From assembly GCA_002717465.1 (NCBI GenBank), contig PBDQ01000030.1:21046-59009 (forward strand): a stretch of 37,964 nucleotides of DNA, given 5' to 3'. The DNA comes from Chloroflexota bacterium (GTDB lineage: Bacteria > Chloroflexota > Dehalococcoidia > Lucifugimonadales > UBA826). The position numbers and the translations under genes are program-made. The notes below the pieces were generated by a model. It searched no databases and had not been told where the DNA came from. It was given only the letters and a program-made list of their open reading frames with translations. Each line of letters starts with the position of its first letter. Within the stretch, counting starts at the first letter, position 1. Below are positions 8,752 through 15,892 of the stretch, one piece after another.

Positions 8752-8822
8752 ATTACATGCCCCCACTGATTTTTGAATGGATTCTATTTTGTGCCAAGGT
8801 TAGCACCTGTGATGATTCGCCG

Positions 8823-9782
8823 CTAGACCTTTAGGAGTTTTTGAAAGCTTCTGACGGATTCTGGAGGAGTGGTGTAGTGGCTCATGTTGGTTTTTGCGAC
8901 TTCCGCCACATATATATCCATGTTGGAGTCTAAGCAGATTCCATGAGGTGCAATAAATTGTCCTGTTTCTAATCCGTACCCTTTATCGCCTATTCTTTGG
9001 ATGATTTCCCCATTTTTGTTGAGGACTGTAAGTCGTGGCCCGATATTAGGCATATTACGGCTGACGTTATTTCCCCATCCAAGCTCTGCAATATAAACAA
9101 ATTTGTCATCTTTCGGATCTATGTAGATACCACAAGGGCGATGAACAGTTGCCCACAAGGTTTCGAAATTGCCCTTCCTATCAAATATTTGAATTCTATG
9201 GTTTTCTCTATCGCAAACGTATACATATCCGTCTTTATCAGTAGCAATATTATGTGCGATATTGAATTGTCCTATATCTGTGCCAGGTTCTCCCCATGAC
9301 AATAAAAGTTCCCCATTTGGGGAATATTTATGTATACGAGAATTCTGGTAACCATCTGAGATAAAAATGTCGCCGTTTGTAGGATCGATCGCGGTATGAG
9401 TGCATCTGTTGAAAGGTATACCGCTAAATGCTTTAGCAGGGTTTCCAGGGTTACCAATAGTAAGCAAAACTTTCCCTTCTATAGTGCATTGCCGTATCGT
9501 GTGGTCTCCATCATCTGAACAGTAAAGAGTATTGTCAGGGCCGAGGCTTACTCCATGAGGTCTTGTAAATATTCCTTCTCCCCAGGATTTGATAAAAGAC
9601 CCATTTTGATCAAAAACCATCATGGGGTGTTCACCTCTGTTGAACACATAGACGTTATCTTGATTATCGGTCGCTACTCCGGCAGTTTCTGGCCAACCGA
9701 ATCCATTTGGCAGTTGTTCCCAATTTTCGAGTACTTCATAGACGAATTCCCCACCCCCTATTTTTACTGATGATCTTGTCAT
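8823..9782 (-). CDS. NHL-repeat beta-propeller protein (copy 1)
   Basis: The 319-aa protein is built of NHL-type repeats, for example GVATDNQDNVYVFNRGEHP, GVSLGPDNTLYCSDDGDHTI, IAIDP-like TAIDPTNGDIFISDGYQNSRI, NIATDKDGYVYVCDRENHRIQIF and GICLDSNMDIYVAEVA. These form a six-bladed propeller similar to the lyase domain of peptidylglycine alpha-amidating enzymes. The DGYxNSRIHKY and DRENHRIQ strands are the most conserved blades. There is no signal peptide, unlike secreted PAL enzymes. The ligand or reaction is unknown; lactonase or lyase activity is possible. The gene at 29608-30495 is a paralogue sharing the N-terminal YEV-x3-NW-x-LP-x-G motif. AGGAG lies upstream of the ATG at long spacing. 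Confidence 0.85.
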   Translation of the reverse strand: MTRSSVKIGGGEFVYEVLENWEQLPNGFGWPETAGVATDNQDNVYVFNRGEHPMMVFDQNGSFIKSWGEGIFTRPHGVSLGPDNTLYCSDDGDHTIRQCTIEGKVLLTIGNPGNPAKAFSGIPFNRCTHTAIDPTNGDIFISDGYQNSRIHKYSPNGELLLSWGEPGTDIGQFNIAHNIATDKDGYVYVCDRENHRIQIFDRKGNFETLWATVHRPCGIYIDPKDDKFVYIAELGWGNNVSRNMPNIGPRLTVLNKNGEIIQRIGDKGYGLETGQFIAPHGICLDSNMDIYVAEVAKTNMSHYTTPPESVRSFQKLLKV

Positions 9783-9834
9783 TTTGTTAAATTACTCCTT
9801 ATGGGTAGAACTATGTTCCTGCTTGACTATCGGG

Positions 9835-9840
9835 AGTATA
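9835..9840 (-). promoter_or_regulatory. Candidate extended -10 for the NHL/DUF3500 unit
   Basis: On the minus strand TGCTATACT gives an extended -10 (TATACT, complement of 9835-9840), about 52 nt before the NHL start codon. No convincing -35 was found, so this is a candidate only. Confidence 0.35.
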
Positions 9841-9918
9841 GCATTTGGAAATATGGCAGGTATTATGTGGTGTAAAATAGAATTTGTAATTCAATTCTGA
9901 AATCATGGAGGTGTAAAT

Positions 9919-10395
9919 ATGGCAGACTCACAAGCAGGGATAATTGTTTCACTCCGTAAAAATGTTGGCAGCAGAGAGCCAATGGAGGTAGTTGATCAAA
10001 TGATCGTGATCAAGGATGAAGGCATAGAGGGTGATCGTCATAGGAAAGCATCGGTGAACCAGCAATACAGTGAAGTAGCATCTGTTTCGGCTAGAGCGAA
10101 AAGGCAGATCCTTCTTATGGACAGAGAGACATTACACAAATTTGATTTGGCTGATGGTCAAATAAGAGAGAATGTTACTGTTGAAGGATTGAAATTTTTG
10201 GGAATCAAGCAAGGTGATCGACTTCAGTTGGGTGATGATGTAATCCTGGAAATCACTGGATTGTGCGACCCTTGCCCTAGAATGGATGAAATTCGTGATG
10301 GGCTGAGGGATGAGCTTGAAGGACAGAGAGGATTGCTTGCATATTCAGAGATGGGTGGGATGGTTAAAGTTGGAGATCAAATCAAACTTATATGA
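9919..10395 (+). CDS. MOSC-domain protein
   Basis: The 158-aa protein is a stand-alone MOSC domain. It has an early GIEGDRHRKAS motif, ILLMDRETLHKF, the REN-x-TVEG strand (IRENVTVEGLKFLGIKQGDRLQLG), and the conserved cysteine motif TGLCDPCPRMDEI (Cys116 and Cys119). In MOSC proteins a cysteine carries sulfur or binds the molybdenum cofactor, in Moco sulfuration or in N-hydroxylated-base reduction. Whether it serves the sulfite-oxidase-like protein at 4000 is unknown. A clear GGAGG upstream of ATG 9919 supports the start. It is divergent from the NHL gene. Confidence 0.88.
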   Translation: MADSQAGIIVSLRKNVGSREPMEVVDQMIVIKDEGIEGDRHRKASVNQQYSEVASVSARAKRQILLMDRETLHKFDLADGQIRENVTVEGLKFLGIKQGDRLQLGDDVILEITGLCDPCPRMDEIRDGLRDELEGQRGLLAYSEMGGMVKVGDQIKLI

Positions 10396-10430
10396 ATCAA
10401 TCGAGAATATAAGTTCGTGATGTTGATGTT

Positions 10431-11180
10431 TTAGTAGGTTGCCCTACCTCCACTAATGTCAAAAACAGCTCCTGTACTAAATGAGCATTCATCTGATGAC
10501 AACCAACTAACCATAGCCGCAATTTCGCCTATTTCTCCAGTTCTGCCTACTGGTATTCTATCTACCATGTAATTGACTTGTTCTGGTGTGAATTCGTCCA
10601 ATATTCTTGTTTGAACCACAGCTGGGGTAATACAGTTTGCAAGTACACCCGTCCCGGCTAGTTCCTTTCCAATTGATTTAGTCAATCCAATTACGGCTGC
10701 TTTTGTGGCTGAATAGGGGACCATTCGTGGGTTGCCCTCTTTCCCGGCTATTGAAGCAATATTGACAATACGACCGTAGTTATTTTCGAGCATTGTTGGG
10801 ATAGTTTTATTGCAAAATGTAAAAACGCCCCTAAGGTTGGTTCTGTAAACTCTGTCTAGTTCTTCCACTTCTAGTTCCCAAATGTTGCCATTTATTCCGC
10901 CAATTCCGGCGTTGTTTACAAGGATATCTACGTGGCCCCATTTGTCGACAGCTGTCTTGACGGCTGCTTCAGCTGTTTCAGGTAAACTAACATCTCCTAT
11001 CACTACTTCTATATCTCCACCTTTAGCGATCAATTCAGAAGAAGACTGTTCAGCCATGTTGCCGTCGAAATCAACCATAATGATCTTTGTGTTCTCTGAA
11101 CTTAGACGTTTACTTATCCCATATCCTATGCCAGTGGCTGCGCCTGTTACTATTGCTACTTTCTCGCTGAATGTACTCAT
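10431..11180 (-). CDS. Short-chain dehydrogenase/reductase (SDR), FabG-like
   Basis: The 249-aa classical SDR has the cofactor motif TGAATGIG at residues 12-19, NNAG near 88, the catalytic Ser in NIASIAG, and YSATK as the Tyr-x3-Lys pair. It ends with a GAVFDISGGRATY dimer tail. Asp38 in VDFDG after beta-2 suggests NAD(H) preference. The most likely role is oxidation of a secondary alcohol or 3-oxoacyl reduction; the substrate is unknown. ATG 11180 has GAGG 9 nt upstream. It lies 37 nt after the small secreted-protein gene and could share a transcript with the aminotransferase upstream. Confidence 0.87.
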   Translation of the reverse strand: MSTFSEKVAIVTGAATGIGYGISKRLSSENTKIIMVDFDGNMAEQSSSELIAKGGDIEVVIGDVSLPETAEAAVKTAVDKWGHVDILVNNAGIGGINGNIWELEVEELDRVYRTNLRGVFTFCNKTIPTMLENNYGRIVNIASIAGKEGNPRMVPYSATKAAVIGLTKSIGKELAGTGVLANCITPAVVQTRILDEFTPEQVNYMVDRIPVGRTGEIGEIAAMVSWLSSDECSFSTGAVFDISGGRATY

Positions 11181-11217
11181 GATTTATCGCCTCAAACTTG
11201 ATTTCTAATTTTGTATG

Positions 11218-11388
11218 TTAATGAAATGGGCAAACTATCAATGCTGTTTTTTCTTTCCAATCGTAGTCTGTATACCCAGGTTCAGTTTTCGCAGTCGCTG
11301 CATTTGACACTGCATAGGCACTGGAAAATATTAGCATTAATAGAATTACTAGTAATGACACTGGAAATATTAGTGGTATATCTTTCAT
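11218..11388 (-). CDS. Putative 56-aa secreted or membrane-anchored small protein
   Basis: A short minus-strand frame fills most of the gap between the aminotransferase stop (11404) and the SDR start. It starts with ATG at 11388, with GGTGG about 7 nt upstream, and ends with TAA at 11218-11220. The protein has a charged MKD start, a hydrophobic core of about 18 residues (IPLIFPVSLLVILLMLIF), and then SSAYA followed by VSNAA. This is a good signal-peptidase I site (A-x-A). The remaining 30 residues are polar, include TDYDWKEK, and end in CPFH with one cysteine. I do not recognise the family. It could be exported, or anchored if uncleaved. Coding status rests on start, ribosome site, spacing and signal-peptide shape. 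Confidence 0.55.
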   Translation of the reverse strand: MKDIPLIFPVSLLVILLMLIFSSAYAVSNAATAKTEPGYTDYDWKEKTALIVCPFH

Positions 11389-11403
11389 CGATTGGCCACC
11401 CTG

Positions 11404-12597
11404 TTAAAATTGCGAGTCCGTCGCTGAAGATTTTAAATCTGAGCTTTCGTAGTATTCATTTGCGGCCCTTGTGGCTGTTTCAGAGGCGATTTCAAATCCA
11501 TAGTAGTTAAATATGTCTTCTAATGCAGAGAGAAGTTTTAGAACATATTCGCGTTTGCTTGATTCTCCCATCAAGCCAATTCTCCATACCTTACCACTAA
11601 AATCACCAAGGCCTTTGCCTATCTCAATAGAATAATCAGCGGCTAGTTTTGATCTTACTGCATCATCATTTATTCCTTCTGGTATCCATACAGGTGTGAT
11701 CTGATTGAGTCTAGATCCATCGGGTGGAATTACCTCTATTTGCAATTTGGCTAAACCAGCGATAAGAGCTCCGGCATTAGCCTCATGACGACGGAATCTG
11801 TTTTCTAGACCTTCTGAAAGAAGCAGTTCATATGCCTTATGAAGCGCAAAGATCATCGATACTGGGGTAGTATGATGATATATTTTTTTCTCACCCCAAT
11901 AGTCTGCAAGCAAACTTAGATCTAGATACCAAGAAGAAGGCTTAGTTTTCCTGGCGCGTATACTATCAAGCGCTGCGTCGCTTATAGCTACTGGTGAGAG
12001 TCCTGGCGGCGCACCAATACATTTTTGTGATGCTGAATATATATAATCTATCCCTGTTTTGTCGACCTCAATATTGGTACCACCAAGGGTGGTGACCGCG
12101 TCCACCATAAAAAGTGCTTCGTGATTTTTGGTAATCTGTGAGAGTTGTTTTAAATCTTGTTTTATGCCAGTGGAGGTCTCCCCGTGTATAGCCGTGACCA
12201 TCTTTACCTTTTCATGCTTTGAAATCTCCTTCTCTAACAATTCCGCAGGAAAAGGCTTACCCCAGTCAGCTCTGATTGGGATAACGGATGCGCCGATTCT
12301 CTCTGCCATATCAACCATTCGCTCGCAGAAAAAACCATACACACACATAATGACTTTTTCCCCGGGCTCTAAAAGGCTTGATAGGCCAGCTTCCATGCCG
12401 GCGGAGCCTGTCCCCGGAATTGCCATAGTCACATTGCTGGTACCGTATACGGTTTTGATTTTGTCAGCTAGATCATCAAGGACATTCATGAAATCAGGAT
12501 CTAGGTATCCAAACATTCCTTGTTGCATTGCCTCTATGACTCTGGGGTCAACCATGCTTGGCCCTGGGCCTAGCAGTAGTTTCTCTTTCAAATTCAA
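11404..12597 (-). CDS. Class V aminotransferase (alanine/serine-glyoxylate type)
   Basis: The 397-aa PLP enzyme has the family landmarks: LLGPGPSMVDPRVIEAM near residue 8, IPGTGSAGMEA near 60, HGETSTGI near 138, FMVDAVTTLGG near 163, and the Schiff-base Lys192 in YSASQKCIGAPPGLSP. It likely transfers an amino group from alanine or serine to glyoxylate, linking glyoxylate and glycine metabolism. The C-terminus is longer than usual by some 20 polar residues. The start appears to be TTG 12597 (AGGA about 9 nt upstream); no ATG lies near. It diverges from the SDR at 12836, and an inverted repeat lies in the shared promoter region. Confidence 0.9.
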   Translation of the reverse strand: MNLKEKLLLGPGPSMVDPRVIEAMQQGMFGYLDPDFMNVLDDLADKIKTVYGTSNVTMAIPGTGSAGMEAGLSSLLEPGEKVIMCVYGFFCERMVDMAERIGASVIPIRADWGKPFPAELLEKEISKHEKVKMVTAIHGETSTGIKQDLKQLSQITKNHEALFMVDAVTTLGGTNIEVDKTGIDYIYSASQKCIGAPPGLSPVAISDAALDSIRARKTKPSSWYLDLSLLADYWGEKKIYHHTTPVSMIFALHKAYELLLSEGLENRFRRHEANAGALIAGLAKLQIEVIPPDGSRLNQITPVWIPEGINDDAVRSKLAADYSIEIGKGLGDFSGKVWRIGLMGESSKREYVLKLLSALEDIFNYYGFEIASETATRAANEYYESSDLKSSATDSQF

Positions 12598-12681
12598 ATT
12601 CGGTGTTCCTATGTGTTTTCAGTGCTAAAGTTTATTGCTGTAAATGTGTATTTAAGTATATGCCTATCTAGAATCAATCTA

Positions 12682-12711
12682 CATTGGATAATTTGGTTTA
12701 GACATCCAATG
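12682..12711. promoter_or_regulatory. Inverted repeat in the aminotransferase/SDR divergent region
   Basis: CATTGGAT at 12682-12689 and ATCCAATG at 12704-12711 form a perfect 8-bp inverted repeat with a 14-nt spacer. It lies within the 238-bp divergent intergenic region (12598-12835). The geometry suits a dimeric regulator, but no family can be named. Confidence 0.35.
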
Positions 12712-12835
12712 AATTTTATCAAATTTGTAATGGCATTTTACGTTTTTATAAATTTAATGTTTGTTAGGAGTTAATGACTTTTCGTTTAATGAACCTGTTT
12801 TTAATGTTATTGTTCAAAAAAGAGAGGTTGTTAAC

Positions 12836-13690
12836 ATGGGAAAACTTTCAGAAAAAAACATCATAGTAACTGGAGCTAGCAGAGGAATAGGTGCGGAAAT
12901 TGCAAAACTATTTGCTTTGGAAGGAGGGAACGTAGTGTGCGCCGCAAGAACTCTACTTGAAGGTGACCATCCCTTAGAAGGGTCTTTACAAAAAACAGTC
13001 AAGGATATTAAAGAATCAGGTGGTAAAGCTGTACCAGCAGCGGTTAATATATCTCTTCCTGAGGATTGCCAGAAACTTTTTGATATAGCCAGAAGCGAAT
13101 TTGGCCCCGTTGATGTTCTGGTTAACAATGCTGCGCTCACGTATTTTATTCCGGTGAAACATTACCCCATAAATCGTTGGATGAGGTCATGGGCTGTGAA
13201 TTTTCATGCTCCATTTATACTAAGTCAATTGGCCTTGGAAGATATGATTGACAGAGGGTCAGGCAATATTGTCAACATCTCGTCGAGAGCAGCAGTGGGC
13301 CCTGGGAGTGGACCATATGGCGACACCGATTCTGGGCATGGAGGTACCTGTTATGGTGCTGAAAAAGCCGCATTGGAGAGGTTCTCCCAAGGTTTAGCCG
13401 AAGAAGTTTATTCACATGGGATAACTGTTAATTGCGTGTCGCCTTCACAGGTTGTCCCGACCCCGGGAACAGTTTTTCATAATCTTGTCAGTGGTTTTGA
13501 GGATCCGAGAGGAGAGCCGCCTTTCTTTATGGCGCAGGCAGCGCTTTTACTTGCTACTGAGCCTATAGACAAAGTGACTGGTAAAGTGACTTATAGCCAG
13601 CAATTACTTTCGGAATATGGCATTATCGATGATCCTAAAGGGACAGGCACGGATGGCAGTATTCCTGGAAGTGGTTATAGTCAAATATAA
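12836..13690 (+). CDS. Short-chain dehydrogenase/reductase (SDR)
   Basis: The 284-aa SDR has TGASRGIG near residue 12, NNAALTYF instead of NNAG near 97, NISSRAA with the catalytic Ser, and YGAEK as the catalytic Tyr-x3-Lys, preceded by a Gly-rich insert (GPGSGPYGDTDSGHGGTC) that is unusual for the family. The C-terminus is also extended (PKGTGTDGSIPGSGYSQI). Substrate is unknown; long SDRs with such inserts act on diverse alcohols. ATG 12836 follows AGAGG at 8-nt spacing. An in-frame upstream start at 12761 would add a non-homologous 25 residues and is rejected. Confidence 0.85.
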   Translation: MGKLSEKNIIVTGASRGIGAEIAKLFALEGGNVVCAARTLLEGDHPLEGSLQKTVKDIKESGGKAVPAAVNISLPEDCQKLFDIARSEFGPVDVLVNNAALTYFIPVKHYPINRWMRSWAVNFHAPFILSQLALEDMIDRGSGNIVNISSRAAVGPGSGPYGDTDSGHGGTCYGAEKAALERFSQGLAEEVYSHGITVNCVSPSQVVPTPGTVFHNLVSGFEDPRGEPPFFMAQAALLLATEPIDKVTGKVTYSQQLLSEYGIIDDPKGTGTDGSIPGSGYSQI

Positions 13691-13788
13691 ATATGAGAAT
13701 CAAAAAAATGATTTTCGTCAAATGAACACCTGTAAAAGCCTTGCGTGTGTCCTTACCCGACGCTAGCCTTGATTGGTGGATTAGACGA

Positions 13789-13832
13789 CCTGTGCCTGAT
13801 GGCTTATAGGTGGTTCAAATGAGTTTGAACCA
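13789..13832 (+). other. Two adjacent hairpins in the leader of the OLD-like gene
   Basis: In the 190-bp gap 13691-13880, CCTGTGCC (13789-13796) pairs with GGC-TT-ATAGG (13801-13810) around TGAT with a 2-nt bulge. The very next base begins TGGTTCAAA (13811-13819), a perfect 9-bp stem with TTTGAACCA (13824-13832) and a TGAG tetraloop. No T tract follows. The pair could be a leader structure of the downstream ATPase mRNA, a transcript end of the SDR, or a small RNA; sequence alone does not decide. Confidence 0.35.
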
Positions 13833-13880
13833 GTTCGATCCTATGTAATGTGGGCAGACATTCTTAGCTAGGGAGCTATC

Positions 13881-15812
13881 ATGAAACTAACCAGAGCCAG
13901 GGTTAAAAATTACCGCAGTATTGACGATTCCACTTGGGTGCAGCTTGAAGATGTGACAGCATTAGTGGGTAAAAATGAGTCTGGCAAGACTGCATTTCTC
14001 CAAGCGTTGCGAAAGATAAATTCTATATCCGGGGATAATGACAGGTTCAATATACGAGATTTTCCCAGAAAAGGGTACATAAAATATAAAAAGATTCATG
14101 AAAAGAGTCCTGAAACCGTGGTACAGGCAGAATTTGAGTTATCGGATACAGAAGTAGCAGAAATTGAGAGCAAATACGGGGCAAACATTCTTCTAAATAA
14201 CAAAGTAATTGTAAGCAAAGATTATAAAAATGATCGGCATTGGGACTTTGAATTACGTAGTGGCGTAACTTCCTCTCCACTCTTTGGAACCTCTTCAGTA
14301 TCAGTACCAAATACAACAAGAATTGGTGCTAGGACAAATGGGGTATCTGGGCCTAAAGAAGGTATTGAGCGGGATTTTCTTGAGGCATGGCTTCCCAAAT
14401 TTGTCTATTTTGATAACTACAGCACCATGAAAGGGAAAATATCTATAGCAGACCTTAAAAGAAGGTCCTTGGCGGGAGAAGAACTTGACGATTCTGATCG
14501 AACTTTCATGTCATTGTTGACTTTGTCGGGTGTTGATCTAGATGAGTTAGAGCAAGATTTAGGATATGAAGATATAAAAGTTGAATTGGAATCTGCATCG
14601 ATAGCGATCACTGATGAAATATTTGAATACTGGCAACAGAATCGACAGTTAAAAGTAGAATTTGATGTTTCTCATGCTGATCCTAGAGATCCAGCACCAT
14701 TGAATGAAGGGAAAATACTTCATGTTCGGATTGAAAATGCTCGGCATAGGGTGACAGTATCATTTGATGAAAGATCAAAGGGATTTGTTTGGTTTTTCTC
14801 TTTTTTGTCTTATTTTTCGCATCTCGAGGAAACTGAAGAAAGTGACTTAGTTATTTTGTTGGATGAGCCCGGTACAGCCCTGCATGCTATGGCACAAAAA
14901 GATTTTCTCAGGTTTATGGACGAGAGACTTGCTGAACAGTGCCAGGTAATTTATACGACTCATTCCCCCTTCATGGTGGATCTAAATAAATTACAGAGGG
15001 TTCGTACGGTGCAGGATATGGATGGCAGAGGAACTGTTGTTAGCCATGATGCCGTTGAAAATGACTCAGAGACAGTATTTCCGTTACAAATGGCAATGGG
15101 CTATCAGATGGCGCAAACGTTGTTTTTGGCTCCGCACTGTTTGATGGTAAATTCCGCTGCTGATCTGATTTATTTGCAAGTGTTGGGAGGGATGGTAGTG
15201 GAATCAAGTGGATCAAGAATAGATCCTCGATGGGTGGTTATACCTGTAGGGAGTGCCGAAAATCTTCCTACGTTTGTGTCATTGCTTGGTGATAATTATG
15301 TTAGCGTCGCTGTGATGATGGATATAACCCCGACCAATAGAGAACGTGTTGAGCGTATAAACAAGGAAAAGAATGCAAAAGAAGAGAATTCACTAAAGTG
15401 GGTTGAGGTTACGAGAGTAAGGGACGCAGATATAGAGGATTTGTTCGATGCGAGCGTTTATTTAAATTTAGTGAACAAAGCTTATCAAAAGGATTTGCCC
15501 GAACCTTTGACTATGAAAATGATAACTGGCAGTAATCCGAGGATTGTTGAGAGATTAATTGAGTATTTTGCGAATCAAAATATTGCAGACGGGAGATTTG
15601 ATAGATACGTACCAGCAGCATTCTTACTGGAGAACTTTGAAGTATTTAAAGATCAAATATCAGATGAAACCGTTTTAAAAATTGAAACTCTAATAAATAG
15701 AATTAATTCGTTATTACCAGGGTTTTCTCATAAAGACCCTGTACATGACAAAGTTAATGGTGCAGCTAGAGGAGTATCTAGGACAAACTCAATTCCAATT
15801 GGGGTTTCTTAA
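13881..15812 (+). CDS. OLD-family-like AAA ATPase with degenerate TOPRIM domain
   Basis: The 643-aa protein starts with an SMC/RecF-like ATPase: NYRSIDD, Walker A GKNESGKT at 30-37, signature-like RSKGFVWFFSF near 298-307, Walker B LVILLDEP at 323-330, and the H-loop YTTHSPF with His361. A C-terminal TOPRIM-like region follows. There the expected V-E-G-x-x-D motif reads VNSAAD (Asn424 in place of the catalytic Glu, Asp428 kept) and the second acidic strand reads VAVMMDITP (Asp481). OLD proteins are ATP-driven nucleases, several in phage defence. Loss of the Glu suggests reduced or absent nuclease activity here. The gene stands alone between an SDR and folC, with no partner such as GajB. Confidence 0.8.
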   Translation: MKLTRARVKNYRSIDDSTWVQLEDVTALVGKNESGKTAFLQALRKINSISGDNDRFNIRDFPRKGYIKYKKIHEKSPETVVQAEFELSDTEVAEIESKYGANILLNNKVIVSKDYKNDRHWDFELRSGVTSSPLFGTSSVSVPNTTRIGARTNGVSGPKEGIERDFLEAWLPKFVYFDNYSTMKGKISIADLKRRSLAGEELDDSDRTFMSLLTLSGVDLDELEQDLGYEDIKVELESASIAITDEIFEYWQQNRQLKVEFDVSHADPRDPAPLNEGKILHVRIENARHRVTVSFDERSKGFVWFFSFLSYFSHLEETEESDLVILLDEPGTALHAMAQKDFLRFMDERLAEQCQVIYTTHSPFMVDLNKLQRVRTVQDMDGRGTVVSHDAVENDSETVFPLQMAMGYQMAQTLFLAPHCLMVNSAADLIYLQVLGGMVVESSGSRIDPRWVVIPVGSAENLPTFVSLLGDNYVSVAVMMDITPTNRERVERINKEKNAKEENSLKWVEVTRVRDADIEDLFDASVYLNLVNKAYQKDLPEPLTMKMITGSNPRIVERLIEYFANQNIADGRFDRYVPAAFLLENFEVFKDQISDETVLKIETLINRINSLLPGFSHKDPVHDKVNGAARGVSRTNSIPIGVS

Positions 15813-15820
15813 AACAGGTA

Positions 15821-15840
15821 TTTGAGTATAAAGACTCAAG
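15821..15840. promoter_or_regulatory. HAIR-like inverted repeat between the OLD-like gene and folC
   Basis: TTTGAGT at 15821-15827 and ACTCAAG at 15834-15840 form six Watson-Crick pairs plus a T-G pair around ATAAAG. The half-sites nearly equal the HspR operator consensus (CTTGAGT and ACTCAAG), but the spacer is 6 rather than 7 nt. It may be a second HspR site or simply an mRNA hairpin. Confidence 0.3.
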
Positions 15841-15867
15841 CAATATTATGGATGTAAATTGCTTTTT
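15838..15867 (+). terminator. Probable intrinsic terminator after the OLD-like gene
   Basis: AAGCAAT at 15838-15844 pairs with ATTGCTT at 15858-15864 around a 13-nt loop and runs into TTTTT (15863-15867). It lies 26 nt after the OLD-like stop. It shares its first bases with the HAIR-like repeat, so the two structures exclude each other. Confidence 0.5.
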
Positions 15868-15892
15868 ATAGATCGGTTGAGATGATTTTAAG

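Noticed and set aside
11211-11510. 99-aa plus-strand frame over the small secreted-protein gene
   Set aside because: No ribosome site, overlaps the aminotransferase end, and the minus-strand frame with a signal peptide explains the region better.
12128-12628. 166-aa plus-strand frame inside the aminotransferase gene
   Set aside because: It is a shadow frame of a well-supported class V aminotransferase.
13824-13842. GTTCGATCC resembling a tRNA T-arm
   Set aside because: No T-stem pairing, anticodon arm or acceptor stem can be drawn around it; the bases are better explained by the 9-bp hairpin.
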